Counted from the first letter of the stretch, positions 1 through 9,936 are shown. The stretch: 64,000 nt of DNA from an uncultured Cohaesibacter sp. (GCF_963666525.1 NZ_OY762905.1:2276001-2340000); one strand, 5' to 3'. The notes: generated by a model not told the origin, from the sequence alone. Numbers and translations are program-made.

Positions 1-191
1 ATGACAAGGCCGTAGACATCGTCATCCGCGATCGCAAGGCTTCGACCAGCTACATCCAGCGCCGCCTCTCCATTGGCTACAACCGGGCAGCCACCCTGAT
101 CGAGCAGATGGAAAAGGATGGCGTGATCAGTCCGGCCAACCATGCCGGCAAGCGCGAGGTTCTGGTGCCGGAAGAAGGGTCCCCCATGTAG
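1..191 (+). CDS. ftsK: DNA translocase FtsK, C-terminal end (5' truncated by window)
   Basis: The reading frame is open from the left edge and stops at 189-191, giving about 62 residues. These match the winged-helix gamma domain at the end of FtsK (motifs [20 protein letters not shown] and [13 protein letters not shown]). In the family this domain reads the polar KOPS/FRS sequences that steer the hexameric septal DNA pump toward dif during chromosome segregation. The motor and membrane domains lie outside the window. The next gene is lolA in the same direction, an ftsK-lolA order common in Rhizobiales. Confidence 0.93.
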   Translation, partial: DKAVDIVIRDRKASTSYIQRRLSIGYNRAATLIEQMEKDGVISPANHAGKREVLVPEEGSPM

Positions 192-378
192 GCCGAACAA
201 GGCCTGACATGGGTGTGCCGGAAGCAGGCAGGTTTGGCAACAATCAAGGAATGACCAGATTTGCTTCGTGATTCTGCCGCATTGCCTTGGTATCAGGATG
301 CAACCGGAACCGGAATTTTGAGATGTGCGTCGTGAAGCCTGCTGCTGCGCGACGCAAGGGAAGCGAGAAAACGAAGGC

Positions 379-1080
379 ATGATCATGGATTACAGACAGT
401 CAAACAGCTTGACCCTCAACAAGCCTGAGCGCACCAGGACCGCATCGGCGGGTCTGCTCCAGCCGGTCGCACTGCTGTTTGCCAGCCTTCTGGTGCTGTT
501 CAGCCTCGGCCTTGCCAACACCGCCCGCGCCGACATGACCGACAATTCCACGGCCGCGCTGGAGAAAATCTCCAAGGCTTTCAACACCACCCCGACCATG
601 AACGGAGAATTCATCCAGACGGCACCGAACGGAGACACGCTGCAGGGCTATTTCTTCATCCAGCGCCCAGGCAAGATCCGCTTCTACTATTCCAAGCCCT
701 CCTACACCGACATCATTTCCGATGGCCAGACCCTGTCCATCGAGGACCGCAAGCTCAAGACGCAGGATATCTATCCGCTGAGCAAGACACCCTTGCGCGT
801 TCTGCTGTCCGAAAAACTCGATCTGGCCCATGACCCGCGCGTCCGGCAGGCCAGCATCGCCGATGACATCGTCTCGGTGGTCGTTGAGCAGGAAAGCCTG
901 TTCGGCGACGGCATTCTGACGCTGATCTTCGACCGGGAAGATTCCCTCTTGCGCCAGTGGACGATCCGCGACGCCAATGGCAATGACACCACGGTCACCG
1001 TCTTCAACGTCGAAGTGGGCAAGCCCATCAAACCGTCGGTCTTCAAGATCAAGTATGACCTGTCGCCCAGCCAGAAGTGA
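379..1080 (+). CDS. lolA: Outer-membrane lipoprotein carrier protein LolA
   Basis: This is a predicted periplasmic chaperone that carries lipoproteins from the LolCDE exporter to the outer membrane. The product is about 233 residues. It has a long polar N-region, a hydrophobic segment and an AxA-type signal peptidase site (ANTARA, then DMTDN), followed by a LolA-like beta fold (GEFIQTAPNGDTLQGYFFIQ, RPGKIRFYYSKP). I chose ATG 379 (with ATG 385 close behind) because a GAAGG-like site precedes it. The upstream GTG at 325 would add an unlikely Cys-rich leader. It lies between ftsK and xth and is closed by a strong terminator. Confidence 0.88.
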   Translation: MIMDYRQSNSLTLNKPERTRTASAGLLQPVALLFASLLVLFSLGLANTARADMTDNSTAALEKISKAFNTTPTMNGEFIQTAPNGDTLQGYFFIQRPGKIRFYYSKPSYTDIISDGQTLSIEDRKLKTQDIYPLSKTPLRVLLSEKLDLAHDPRVRQASIADDIVSVVVEQESLFGDGILTLIFDREDSLLRQWTIRDANGNDTTVTVFNVEVGKPIKPSVFKIKYDLSPSQK

Positions 1081-1117
1081 TCCGCGTTTGGATGCCTCTC
1101 GAGGACCCGAAGAGAGC

Positions 1118-1152
1118 AAAGCACCGCGAAATGTCTTGCGGTGCTTTTTTTG
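1118..1152 (+). terminator. Rho-independent terminator after lolA
   Basis: The perfect stem AAAGCACCGC/GCGGTGCTTT (1118-1127 with 1138-1147) has a 10-nt loop and runs into a T-tract to 1151. It ends the ftsK-lolA unit before xth. Confidence 0.85.
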
Positions 1153-1245
1153 TGCCGAACGCCTGCTATATATGGAGACAATGTCGATTCCCCATCTGCG
1201 GATCGATTCCCGAACCCGCTCCCTTCCATCAACAAGGCGCCGCCC

Positions 1246-2061
1246 GTGACCATCACTCTTGCCACCTGGAACATCAATTCCATCCGCCCCAGACTGCATC
1301 ATGTCGCGCAATTCAATGCCGATCGGGCACCGGACATCCTCTGCCTTCAGGAAACCAAGGTTCACAACGACCAGTTCCCTACGGCTGCCCTGAAGAAGCT
1401 GGGATACAAGCACTTCGCCATCAACGGACAGAAGGGCTATCACGGCGTAGCCATCCTCTCGCGCATTCCCTTTGCCGGTATCGACATGCATGGGTTCTGT
1501 GACAAGGGCGACGCACGCCATGTGGAAGTTACCATCGACACCGATCAGGGCCCGCTGCGCATTCACAATTTCTATGTTCCGGCGGGTGGCGACATCCCGG
1601 ATCCGGCCCTCAACGACAAATTCCAGCACAAGCTCGACTTCCTTGAGGAAATGAAAGGCTGGCTGAACGGTGGCGAGACATCAAACGCCTCCATTCTGGT
1701 CGGCGACCTCAACATCGCACCGCATGAGAATGACGTCTGGAACCACAAGCAGCTGTTGAAGGTCGTCAGCCACACTCCGATCGAGATCGAAGCCCTCAAT
1801 GCGGTGCAGGCAGCCGGTCCCTGGCAGGACGTGGTGCGCAATCACATTCCCGTCGACCATCAGCTCTACAGCTGGTGGAGCTACCGCTCCCGCGACTGGT
1901 CAGCCGCAGACAAGGGTCGCCGTCTGGATCATATCTGGGCAACCGATGCTGCCGCCGACAAGGTCAGCGCCGTCGAGATCTTCCGGGACGCCAGAGGCTG
2001 GGAGAAACCGTCAGATCACGCACCGGTGATCGCCAAGCTCGATCTGGTGCCACAGGTCTAA
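1246..2061 (+). CDS. xth: Exodeoxyribonuclease III
   Basis: This is an AP endonuclease and 3'-5' exonuclease of the endonuclease/exonuclease/phosphatase fold, used in base-excision repair. The 271-residue product matches the usual family length. Motifs appear in order: ATWNINSIRPR at the N-terminus, the metal-binding LQETK, the GDLNIAP core, GRRLDHIWAT and the catalytic SDHAPV near the end. The start is GTG 1246 (VTITLATWN), where family members begin. The open frame continues upstream to 1141 but would cross the lolA terminator. A 205-bp gap follows before rsmB. Confidence 0.9.
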   Translation: MTITLATWNINSIRPRLHHVAQFNADRAPDILCLQETKVHNDQFPTAALKKLGYKHFAINGQKGYHGVAILSRIPFAGIDMHGFCDKGDARHVEVTIDTDQGPLRIHNFYVPAGGDIPDPALNDKFQHKLDFLEEMKGWLNGGETSNASILVGDLNIAPHENDVWNHKQLLKVVSHTPIEIEALNAVQAAGPWQDVVRNHIPVDHQLYSWWSYRSRDWSAADKGRRLDHIWATDAAADKVSAVEIFRDARGWEKPSDHAPVIAKLDLVPQV

Positions 2062-2266
2062 TGCTGTCATAAGGCCTGCCAAGGGGTTCACAGCGCCCAT
2101 CGGACCGGTTTTCCAACCTTTTCCTTGCATCCGCTCCGGTGATATGATGTATAGCCACCCACGCAAGGCAATCCTTTGCGTGGGCGCTGCTTCGTCGACA
2201 GGCAGCCTTCTGCCGGGCCGTGACAAGCGGCCCAAAGCCTCCAGATGCATCGTAAGGCCTCGAAAA

Positions 2267-3607
2267 ATGGAAAAATCCGAATCCTCCGGCAAAAGCGGAA
2301 TGGCCGCACGAGCAGGCGCCCTGCGCCTCATCCACGCCGTATTGAGCGAAAAGGCCTTGCTGGACGATGCCTATGCCCACGAACTGGCCGAAGGCCCCTT
2401 GCGCAAGCTGACTGGCAACGATCGCGCCTTTGCCAAACGGATTGCTACTACCGTGTTGCAGCATCTGGGCGAAATCGACACGCTGCTTGCCCGTTTCATG
2501 GATCGCGGCATTCCCAAGAAATCCGGCCCTTTGCGCAATATCCTGCGCATCGGCACCGCCGAACTGCTGTTCCTGAACACGCCGCCCCACGCAGTGGTCG
2601 ACTGTGCCGTGTCGCACTATCGCACCTGGCGCAAATATGCCGGCTTCAAGGGCCTGACCAACGCCGTATTGCGGCGTGTCAGCAAGGAAGGCCCCGACGA
2701 GCTCGCCTCCATCGATCCGGCCAAGGCCAATCTTCCCGACTGGATGTACAAGTCCCTGACCAGCGCCTACGGCACGGATGCAACCGCCGCCATGATGGTG
2801 CAATATGCCAGACAGCAGATCCCCCTCGATCTCAGCCTCAAGGATCCGGCCTCCGCTGATATCTGGGCGGAGCGCCTTGGCGCCGAAAAGATGCCGACCG
2901 GCAGCCTTCGCCTTGCCAGCCACGAACGGGTTGACCTTCTGGAAGGCTACGCCGAAGGCGCATGGTGGGTGCAGGACGCAGCCGCGACGCTGCCCGTCCA
3001 GATGTTCGGTGATGTCGCAGGCCGCAAGGTGCTGGATCTCTGCGCCGCGCCCGGTGGCAAGACCATGCAGCTGGCCGCCCTCGGCGCCGACGTGACCGCC
3101 CTCGACATTTCTGCCAAGCGCCTTGCCCGTATTGAGGAAAATTTGCAGCGGGTCGGTCTCAAGGCAGAGCTGGTCAAGGGCGACGTGCTCAAGAAGAGTT
3201 TCGATGAGAAATGGCCCTTCATCCTGCTCGACGCCCCCTGTTCGGCAACCGGCACCGTGCGGCGTCATCCTGAACTGATCCATCAGCGCTCGCCTGAAGA
3301 CATCGCGCATTTTTCAAAGCTGCAGGCGAAAATGCTCGACCATGTGGCAGAACTGCTGGCACCCGGCGGCACCCTGGTCTTCTGCACCTGCTCGCTTCAA
3401 CCCGAAGAGGGACCGGGCCTTATCGCCGATTTCCTGATGAACAATCCCGATTTCGGTATTGACCCGCTGACCGCCGAGGCTATGCCTCAGCTCGCTCCGT
3501 TCATCGAACCGGATGGCAGTCTCAGAACCCGGCCGGATTACTGGCCGGAGGCTGGCGGCATGGATGGCTTCTTTGCCATCCGTCTGCGCAACTACGCTTC
3601 CTCCTGA
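2267..3607 (+). CDS. rsmB: 16S rRNA (cytosine-C5)-methyltransferase, RsmB family
   Basis: This SAM-dependent m5C methyltransferase is predicted to act on 16S rRNA. The 446-residue product has an N-terminal NusB-like RNA-binding domain (about residues 15-145), then the Rossmann catalytic domain. Visible motifs are SAM-binding LDLCAAPGGKT, motif IV DAPCSATGT, and motif VI CTCSLQPEEG carrying the nucleophilic Cys. ATG 2267 follows a TAAGG site. The frame upstream to 2144 looks non-coding. The rsmB-heparinase-purH order is typical of Rhizobiales, but the htpX and DUF1674 genes I expect beside it lie about 21 kb away. Confidence 0.9.
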   Translation: MEKSESSGKSGMAARAGALRLIHAVLSEKALLDDAYAHELAEGPLRKLTGNDRAFAKRIATTVLQHLGEIDTLLARFMDRGIPKKSGPLRNILRIGTAELLFLNTPPHAVVDCAVSHYRTWRKYAGFKGLTNAVLRRVSKEGPDELASIDPAKANLPDWMYKSLTSAYGTDATAAMMVQYARQQIPLDLSLKDPASADIWAERLGAEKMPTGSLRLASHERVDLLEGYAEGAWWVQDAAATLPVQMFGDVAGRKVLDLCAAPGGKTMQLAALGADVTALDISAKRLARIEENLQRVGLKAELVKGDVLKKSFDEKWPFILLDAPCSATGTVRRHPELIHQRSPEDIAHFSKLQAKMLDHVAELLAPGGTLVFCTCSLQPEEGPGLIADFLMNNPDFGIDPLTAEAMPQLAPFIEPDGSLRTRPDYWPEAGGMDGFFAIRLRNYASS

Positions 3608-3881
3608 TCCCACCCCCTTGTTGCAAAAAGCAATGGCCAGAGGCTCTCGGATAGACCTTGTTAACCATAGCTTGATAAAATTGTAACCAATCGATGACCG
3701 GAAAGCGCTTCCATTCGATGATTCGCCATTGCCGGATGCAAGCACACTCGATTTTTTCCTGAAGCGGATGAAGCGCTGCCGTCCTGCCTTTCTGGCGTGG
3801 CGGCGCGGGATCAATCCAGACTGACATGGGGCCTCGGCACGGCAAGGCGTCGAAGGCTGACAGAAGACGGACGACTATTGC

Positions 3882-5570
3882 GTGTCTCAAAACTGGCAAA
3901 AATTGCGAATCTCCTTGGCGGCCCTGCTACGCCAGTGCAAGCGCCTCCCGGTGAGACGGCCAGCCTGCAACACGCGCTATGTTCCCCGTTGTCCTGATCG
4001 CCTGCTGATCGCCCCGCAGGATCTGAGAACCTCCGACCCGACGGTCGCCGAAGACATCTACGCCGGCCTGTTCATCTTTGCCGGTCAGGTTGAAAACTGC
4101 GGCACCCGCTCTCCCTTTCTGCACCCGGCCCCGAGCCGCGAGTGGGCCCGCGAACTGCACGGCTTTCGTTGGCTGCGCCACTTGCGCGCCTCCAACGCGT
4201 CGATGACCCGGTCCAACGCCCGCACCCTGGTGGAAGACTGGATCAAGAACTCCGGCAAACTGGATCAGGAAGCCTGGTCGATACCGGTTGTTTCAAGCCG
4301 CGTTCTGGCCTGGCTCAACAATTCGCCACTGATCCTTCAGGATGCCGATCACGACTTCTACCGGGCCTTCCTGCGGGCGCTCTATCTGCAGGTCCGCTTC
4401 CTGCGTGCCTCCTATTCCGGCATGCCCGACAACATGGACCGGCTGCAACTGATCATCGCCGAACTGGCCGGATGGCTCTGCTTTGCCGGCAAGGAGCGTC
4501 TTGCCCGCTCGGTATCGCGGCGGCTGGTCAAGGAACTCAATGACCAGATCCTGCCCGACGGCGGGCATGTCTCGCGCAATCCACTGGCCATCGTTTCCAT
4601 TCTGCTGGAGCTGCTGCCCCTGCGTCAGACTTTCCTGTCCCGCGACATGGTGCCGCCAGAAGGCATGAATCTGGCCATCGAGCGCATGATGCCAATGCTG
4701 CGTTTCTTCCGCCATCCCAACGGCAGCTTCGCCCATTTCAACGGCACTGGTGCAACCCCGGCCGATTCCCTTGCCACCATCCTGGCCTATGACGACACCC
4801 GCGGCGCTCCGGTCTCCGACGCCTCCTTCTCGGGCTACCAGCGTATGGAAGCAGGCCGGTCGGTGCTGCTCATGGACACCGGCGACACCCCGCCGCCGGA
4901 ACAGTCGACCACCGCCCACGCCGGAACCCTGTCGTTCGAAATGAGCTCCGGAACCGCACCAATGGTGGTCAACTGCGGCACACCTGCCCCCCAGCACGAA
5001 GGCTGGCGCGAGCTTGCCCGCAGCACGGCAGCCCATTCAACGCTGGTCATTCAGGATCATTCCACCTGCAAGATCGCACCAAAGCGCTTCGACCTGGAAG
5101 GTCGCCCGCTGATCTGTCCGGAAACCAGAACCCGCTATGAGCGCTTTCTGGATCGCGGACAGGAAACCATCCGCGCCAGCCATGACGCCTATGGCCCCGA
5201 GTTCGGCATCCGACACAACCGCCAGATCTGGCTGGCCATCGACGGGCGCCGCCTTGACGGGCGCGACGAGATGGAAGCCATCGGCAAGGGCATCACTCGC
5301 GCCAAGGACAGCTTCGCCATCCGCTTCCACCTGCATCCGTCCGTCGAACTGGAATTCTCCGAAGACCGCGAGTGTGTTTATCTGGGCCTCAATAATGGCG
5401 AGATCTGGAAGTTCATTTCCCAGGAAGTAGACCCTTATATAGAAGAAAGCGTCTACTTGTCCGACATTCACGGCATCCGCAAGACCAGCCAGTTGGTCAT
5501 CTATGGCCATGCCAGCCACGTCCCCACCGTCAACTGGTTCTTCGAACGCGTTACCAAGGCTGGCCGCTAA
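3882..5570 (+). CDS. Heparinase II/III-family protein
   Basis: The 562-residue protein resembles the heparinase II/III-like proteins found between rsmB and purH in Rhizobiales. The N-terminal two thirds is helical, consistent with an alpha/alpha toroid. The C-terminal part, from about residue 340, carries the conserved block HAGTLSFEMSSG...VVNCG followed by beta-rich sequence. Family members include polysaccharide lyases, but the substrate of this chromosomal branch is not known to me. No signal peptide is evident. The GTG start at 3882 is the best available and is uncertain. The gap from rsmB (3608-3881) shows no gene. Confidence 0.82.
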   Translation: MSQNWQKLRISLAALLRQCKRLPVRRPACNTRYVPRCPDRLLIAPQDLRTSDPTVAEDIYAGLFIFAGQVENCGTRSPFLHPAPSREWARELHGFRWLRHLRASNASMTRSNARTLVEDWIKNSGKLDQEAWSIPVVSSRVLAWLNNSPLILQDADHDFYRAFLRALYLQVRFLRASYSGMPDNMDRLQLIIAELAGWLCFAGKERLARSVSRRLVKELNDQILPDGGHVSRNPLAIVSILLELLPLRQTFLSRDMVPPEGMNLAIERMMPMLRFFRHPNGSFAHFNGTGATPADSLATILAYDDTRGAPVSDASFSGYQRMEAGRSVLLMDTGDTPPPEQSTTAHAGTLSFEMSSGTAPMVVNCGTPAPQHEGWRELARSTAAHSTLVIQDHSTCKIAPKRFDLEGRPLICPETRTRYERFLDRGQETIRASHDAYGPEFGIRHNRQIWLAIDGRRLDGRDEMEAIGKGITRAKDSFAIRFHLHPSVELEFSEDRECVYLGLNNGEIWKFISQEVDPYIEESVYLSDIHGIRKTSQLVIYGHASHVPTVNWFFERVTKAGR

Positions 5571-5728
5571 CTGCCTGCCAGCCCGGTGATCGGGAAAGCC
5601 CACATTATTGATGCCAAAGTAGCAACACATTGATGCCGATTTGTGCTAAATGGGTTGTTTCCCTTCCAGCCATTTCGTGCTATCGGAAGGGCGAATTTTT
5701 TCCCCTATCAAACGCAGCAGGATGACCG

Positions 5729-7342
5729 ATGTCCGTAGCTCCACTTTCCGTTACCGCGCCGGAAGTTGTTTCCGTCAAGCGCGCTCTCATCTCCGTTTCC
5801 GATAAAACCGGCATTATCGATTTTGCCAAGGCCCTCGCCGAAAAAGGTGTCGAGCTCGTCTCCACCGGCGGCACCTGCAAGGCCATTGCCGACGCTGGCA
5901 TTCCGGTCAAGGATATCTCCGAAGTGACCGAATTCCCGGAAATCATGGATGGCCGCGTCAAGACCCTGCATCCCCGCGTTCATGGCGGCCTGCTTGGTGC
6001 CCGCTCCGTCGAGGCCCACAGCGCAGCAATGAAGGAACATGGCATTCCGGAAATCGATCTGCTGGTGGTCAACCTCTATCCGTTCGAGGAAACCATCCTC
6101 AAGGGTGCCGACTATGCCACCACCGTCGAGAATATCGACATCGGCGGCCCGGCCATGATCCGCGCTGCAGCCAAGAACCACGCTTTCGTCACCACACTGG
6201 TCGACCCGTCCGACTATGCCGAGATCCTTGCGCTGATCGACGAAAAGGGTGGCATCACCTATGACGCCCGCAAGAAATTTGCCGCCAAGGCCTATGCCCG
6301 CACCGCCGCCTATGACGCGGCCATTTCGGGCTGGTTCGCCAAGGAGCTGGCAATCGAATCTCCGACCTTCCGCGCCTTTGGTGGCGAACTTGCCGAAGTG
6401 ATGCGCTATGGCGAAAACCCGCACCAGAAAGCCGGGTTCTACAAGACCGCCTCTTCCCGCCCTGGCGTTGCCACAGCAACCCAGGTGCAGGGCAAGCAGC
6501 TGTCCTACAACAACATCAACGACACCGACGCCGCTTTCGAGCTGGTGTGCGAGTTCGATCCGGCCGTCTCCCCAGCCGTCGCCATCATCAAGCACGCCAA
6601 CCCATGCGGCGTAGCGATCGGCGCTTCCCTCAAGGAAGCCTATGAAAAGGCTCTGGCCTGCGACCCGGTTTCCGCTTTCGGCGGCATCGTCGCCCTGAAC
6701 GGCACCCTTGACGAGGAAGCCGCAGAGGAAATCACCAAGATCTTCACCGAAGTGATCATCGCTCCGGACGCCACCGAAGGCGCCAAAGATCTAGTTGCCA
6801 AGAAGAAGAACCTGCGCCTGCTGCTCACCGGCGGCCTTGCCAACCCGCGCGAGGAAGGCGTCACCGTCAAGTCTGTTTCCGGTGGCCTGCTGGTTCAGGA
6901 CCGTGACAATGGCAATGTCGATGACCTTGATCTCAAGGTTGCCACCAAACGCCAGCCGACCGAACAGGAAATGGCCGACCTCAAGTTTGCCTTCCGCGTC
7001 TGCAAGCATGTCAAGTCAAACGCCATCGTCTATGTCAAGGACGGCGCAACCGTCGGCGTCGGTGCAGGCCAGATGAGCCGTGTCGATTCCGCCCGCATCG
7101 CTGCCCGCAAGGCCGAAGACGCAGCCGAGGTTGCCGGTCTTTCCGAGCCGCTGACCAAGGGCTGCGTTGTGGCTTCCGATGCCTTCTTCCCGTTTGCCGA
7201 TGGTCTTCTGGCCGCAGCCGAAGCGGGAGCAACCGCAGTGATCCAGCCGGGTGGCTCGATGCGCGATCAGGACGTGATCGACGCCGCCGACGAAGCAGGC
7301 CTTGCCATGGTCATGACCGGCATGCGCCACTTCCGCCACTAA
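5729..7342 (+). CDS. purH: Bifunctional AICAR transformylase/IMP cyclohydrolase
   Basis: PurH catalyses the last two steps of de novo IMP synthesis: formylation of AICAR from 10-formyl-THF, then ring closure. The 537 residues match the family length. The N-terminal MGS-like cyclohydrolase domain is seen in [20 protein letters not shown] and [13 protein letters not shown]. The transformylase domain is seen in [10 protein letters not shown], the catalytic KHANPCG and [10 protein letters not shown]. The ATG follows CAGGATG. It is the last gene of the rsmB-heparinase-purH run and has its own terminator. Confidence 0.97.
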   Translation: MSVAPLSVTAPEVVSVKRALISVSDKTGIIDFAKALAEKGVELVSTGGTCKAIADAGIPVKDISEVTEFPEIMDGRVKTLHPRVHGGLLGARSVEAHSAAMKEHGIPEIDLLVVNLYPFEETILKGADYATTVENIDIGGPAMIRAAAKNHAFVTTLVDPSDYAEILALIDEKGGITYDARKKFAAKAYARTAAYDAAISGWFAKELAIESPTFRAFGGELAEVMRYGENPHQKAGFYKTASSRPGVATATQVQGKQLSYNNINDTDAAFELVCEFDPAVSPAVAIIKHANPCGVAIGASLKEAYEKALACDPVSAFGGIVALNGTLDEEAAEEITKIFTEVIIAPDATEGAKDLVAKKKNLRLLLTGGLANPREEGVTVKSVSGGLLVQDRDNGNVDDLDLKVATKRQPTEQEMADLKFAFRVCKHVKSNAIVYVKDGATVGVGAGQMSRVDSARIAARKAEDAAEVAGLSEPLTKGCVVASDAFFPFADGLLAAAEAGATAVIQPGGSMRDQDVIDAADEAGLAMVMTGMRHFRH

Positions 7343-7456
7343 CGGCGCAAACCGAAAGCTGCGCGCGGCTTTCAGATGGTGATATGCGTCAAAGCAAGAG
7401 ACATGCGGTTGGCCACAGGACGTGTTTAACCGTCTGAACCACCAGCCATCATGAAA

Positions 7457-7493
7457 ACAAAAAGCCCGGAGCCAGCCGCTCCGGGCTTTTTGT
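7457..7493 (+). terminator. Rho-independent terminator after purH
   Basis: The 14-bp stem ACAAAAAGCCCGGA/TCCGGGCTTTTTGT (7457-7470 with 7480-7493) encloses a 9-nt loop and has built-in A and T tracts. Confidence 0.88.
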
Positions 7494-7756
7494 TTGTCCG
7501 GACAGCCCAAGGATCGGGGTCCTATTGCCGCAGCTGGCCATCACGGTGTCAGTGTTTAAGACCGGCACTCGAATATTCAAGAGCACAGCAAAAATAAAAA
7601 TAAGCATTACAAATTGTTAATGTGCTTGAAGAAAAGTATTCAATCACCAAATATCAATCAACAAGAGAAAGTTAAGACCAAACACAATAGCAAACTTGCA
7701 ACGAAATGTCCATTTTTCAAATATTGGCATTTCAAATTAAGAAAAGGATAAAAACA
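7494..7756. other. AT-rich leader upstream of the repeat-protein gene
   Basis: From about 7570 to 7756 the composition turns AT-rich, unlike the flanking genes. No convincing second gene is present. The stretch ends in the site AAGGATAAAAACA before ATG 7757 and probably holds the promoter and a long 5' leader. I cannot place the start of transcription. Confidence 0.5.
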
Positions 7757-8149
7757 ATGCAAAACGGTTATGTAAAATCAGCAGTATTGGCAGCAGTTGT
7801 CGCAGGCGTTTCTGTAGCCGCTCCTCTTTCCAGCGCTTTCGCTGGCGCAGATTTCTCGCAGTCCAAGATCTTGCCAGCTGATCACAGCGGCATGTTCATT
7901 GTCGACTACGTCACGTCTTCCCAGAAGGCTGGTGCAAATGCTCCCGTCAGCACCGAACAGGGCAAAGTCAGCAAGGTCGCGCTCGGCACTTCCGCTGATG
8001 ACTCCAGCCCGTTCATCGTCGACTATGTCGTCAACTCCCAGAAAGCTGGCGTAAAGGCTCCTGTTTCCAAGGAAAAGGTCAACCTGAAACTCGGCGTTCC
8101 TGCCGACGACAACAGCACCTTCATCGTCGACTACGTAACTGCCGGCTAA
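7757..8149 (+). CDS. Small secreted protein with FIVDYV repeats
   Basis: I do not recognise the family. The 130-residue product has a clear signal peptide (KSAVLAAVVAGVSVAAP, cleavage after AFA at residue 29). The mature part is almost entirely repeats: residues 41-79, 80-115 and a truncated third, 116-130. Each opens AD(D/H)xS and continues FIVDYV. The first two go on with SQKAGxxAPVSxE and a Lys/Val-rich linker. There are no cysteines and no membrane anchor. ATG 7757 has an AAGGA site; the upstream in-frame ATG at 7706 lacks one. It appears monocistronic, with an AT-rich leader and tandem hairpins behind. Periplasmic or secreted location is inferred. Confidence 0.8.
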   Translation: MQNGYVKSAVLAAVVAGVSVAAPLSSAFAGADFSQSKILPADHSGMFIVDYVTSSQKAGANAPVSTEQGKVSKVALGTSADDSSPFIVDYVVNSQKAGVKAPVSKEKVNLKLGVPADDNSTFIVDYVTAG

Positions 8150-8232
8150 TGGCCTTAGGGCCTTCGGCTCTTTCAATCCACGCCCAAACGGCGCAAGGCC
8201 AATGGGAGGGATGTAAGCATCTGGAAGACAAC

Positions 8233-8257
8233 CCTGTAGGTGCCTCATCCCTACAGG
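8233..8257 (+). other. Hairpin in the 3' region of the repeat-protein transcript
   Basis: The 8-bp inverted repeat CCTGTAGG/CCTACAGG has a 9-nt loop and lies about 13 nt before the terminator stem. There is no T-tract of its own, so it may be a stabilising 3' element. Confidence 0.5.
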
Positions 8258-8269
8258 TTCGTTCCGATC

Positions 8270-8302
8270 AAAAGGGGACCGTCTCAGGCGGTCCCCTTTT
8301 GT
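8270..8302 (+). terminator. Rho-independent terminator after the repeat-protein gene
   Basis: The perfect 11-bp stem AAAAGGGGACC/GGTCCCCTTTT (8270-8280 with 8290-8300) has a 9-nt loop. Confidence 0.85.
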
Positions 8303-8447
8303 GTGTCGGGCCTCGGTCTGCCACAAACACGCAGCTCAAATCGGGCTCTGGCGCTGCATCTCTATCCCGCCTTTCCACCGAACCGCTTGTGTTTGCCGTG
8401 ACAATTCCCCATATCGAATGGGAGCAGGATTTTGCGGGGACCGAAGC

Positions 8448-8873
8448 ATGGCACACAAACATTATTCCGAAGATGACATCGAGCTGCTGCCACCCGAGAA
8501 GGCGGCCGAGGATGAACAGGGTCATCGCGATTCGTCCATGGCCAGGAAGGCGGCCAATGTACGCAAGAAATTCTGGTCAGTCGTGCGCAAGGCTGCGCGG
8601 CAGGTGCCGATCATCGAAGATGTTGTGGCCGCCTATTATTGTGCATTTGATCCGGAAACACCGGTCAAGGTCCGCCTGACGCTGATCGGAGCGCTGGCCT
8701 ACTTCGTATTGCCGCTTGACGCCATCCCAGACATGATCTTCGGCCTCGGCTTTGCCGACGACATAGCCCTGCTCACCTATGTCATCAAGACCGTTCACAG
8801 CAACATCACCGACACTCATCGCCTGCGAGCCAAGCAGGCAATGGCGGAGCATGACGTCCACGTTGAACGATAG
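8448..8873 (+). CDS. DUF1232 (YkvA-like) membrane protein
   Basis: The 141-residue protein has a charged N-terminal half (residues 1-50) and then the DUF1232 signature: YYCAFDPETPVKVRLTLIGA, then YFVLPLDAIPDMIFGLGFAD, ending in a helix. Two short hydrophobic segments suggest a small inner-membrane protein. The family's role is not established. ATG 8448 is preceded by GGGGACCG. The long open frame upstream to 8301 overlaps the preceding terminator and is unlikely to be translated. Confidence 0.82.
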   Translation: MAHKHYSEDDIELLPPEKAAEDEQGHRDSSMARKAANVRKKFWSVVRKAARQVPIIEDVVAAYYCAFDPETPVKVRLTLIGALAYFVLPLDAIPDMIFGLGFADDIALLTYVIKTVHSNITDTHRLRAKQAMAEHDVHVER

Positions 8874-8961
8874 ATGTCGAACGGTAGATAAAGACCCCTT
8901 TGCCCGGATCATCAGGCCGTGGCGGGCAGAGGTCAGCCATCATGCGTCGCCCAAGCCCTGA

Positions 8962-9936
8962 CTACAGGGTGATGACCACTTTGCCCTTTGCCTCCCTGTT
9001 GGCAATCGCCCGGATTGCTTCGGGCGTTTCTTCCAGCGGATAGCATCGACCCACATGGGGTTTGAGCTTGCGCTCAGCCACCCACGACATGATCAGTTTC
9101 ATGTTTTCGGCATGATCTGCCGGTTCCCGCCGGATCGCTTCGCCCCAGAAGACTCCGAGCACATCCACGCCCTTGAGCATGACGAGGTTGAGCGGCATTT
9201 TCGGAATGGTGCCCGAGGCAAAGCCGACAACAAGGAAGCGACCGTACCAGTCTGTCGCCCTCAGGGCCTCCTCCGACAAATCGCCACCGACCGGATCATA
9301 AACCACATCGGCTCCGTGGCCGTGTGTCATGTCCTTCAATGTTTCCTTGAGGTCCATGGTCTTGTAATTGATCAGATCATCGGCGCCGTGGGCAGCACAA
9401 AGCTGCAGCTTTTCGTCCGACGATGCACAGGCAATGACCCGCGCGCCCATCAGCTTGCCAATCTCCACCGCAGCCAAGCCGACACCACCGGCAGCCCCGA
9501 GCACCGCCAGTGTCTCGCCCGGCTGCATCCGCGCCCGGCTCCGCAGCCCGTAGATGGTCGTGCCATAGGTGATCATCAGACCGGCAGCTTCCTCGAAACC
9601 GAGCGGATCGGGCATGGTGATGGCGTCGCTGGCAGGAACCACGACATAGTCGCGGGTGCCGCCCCAGCGAATATAGCTCAACGCCTTCTCCCCGACGCGG
9701 GAAGAGTCGACATCCTCGCCGACCTCTTCGATGATGCCGGAAATCTCACCGGCAGGCGAGAAGGGCAGATCTGGCGTGAACTGGTATTTGTCATGCAGGA
9801 GCAGCGTGTCGAAGAAATTGAGCGCGGCCGCCTTGACCCGGATCAGAACCTCGCCGGGCCCGACAGATGGTTTGTCCAGCTCGACCAGTTTCAGATTGTC
9901 GACGCCTTCAAAGGCATCGCAAAGTATCGCCCGCAT
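8962..9936 (-). CDS. NADPH:quinone oxidoreductase family protein (zinc-independent MDR)
   Basis: This 324-residue medium-chain dehydrogenase/reductase of the quinone reductase branch has a GroES-like N-terminal domain (VGPGEVLIRVKAAALNFFD). Its Rossmann domain has the nucleotide-binding motif LGAAGGVGLAAVEIGK and then YDPVGGD. The structural and catalytic zinc cysteines of alcohol dehydrogenases are absent, as expected for this branch. It probably reduces quinones or enones with NADPH. The exact substrate cannot be read from sequence. It is a single gene, convergent with the DUF1232 gene. Confidence 0.88.
   Translation of the reverse strand: MRAILCDAFEGVDNLKLVELDKPSVGPGEVLIRVKAAALNFFDTLLLHDKYQFTPDLPFSPAGEISGIIEEVGEDVDSSRVGEKALSYIRWGGTRDYVVVPASDAITMPDPLGFEEAAGLMITYGTTIYGLRSRARMQPGETLAVLGAAGGVGLAAVEIGKLMGARVIACASSDEKLQLCAAHGADDLINYKTMDLKETLKDMTHGHGADVVYDPVGGDLSEEALRATDWYGRFLVVGFASGTIPKMPLNLVMLKGVDVLGVFWGEAIRREPADHAENMKLIMSWVAERKLKPHVGRCYPLEETPEAIRAIANREAKGKVVITL

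Noticed and set aside
400-1629. 409-codon minus-strand open frame
   Set aside because: It runs antisense through lolA and xth and across the lolA terminator, with no motif.
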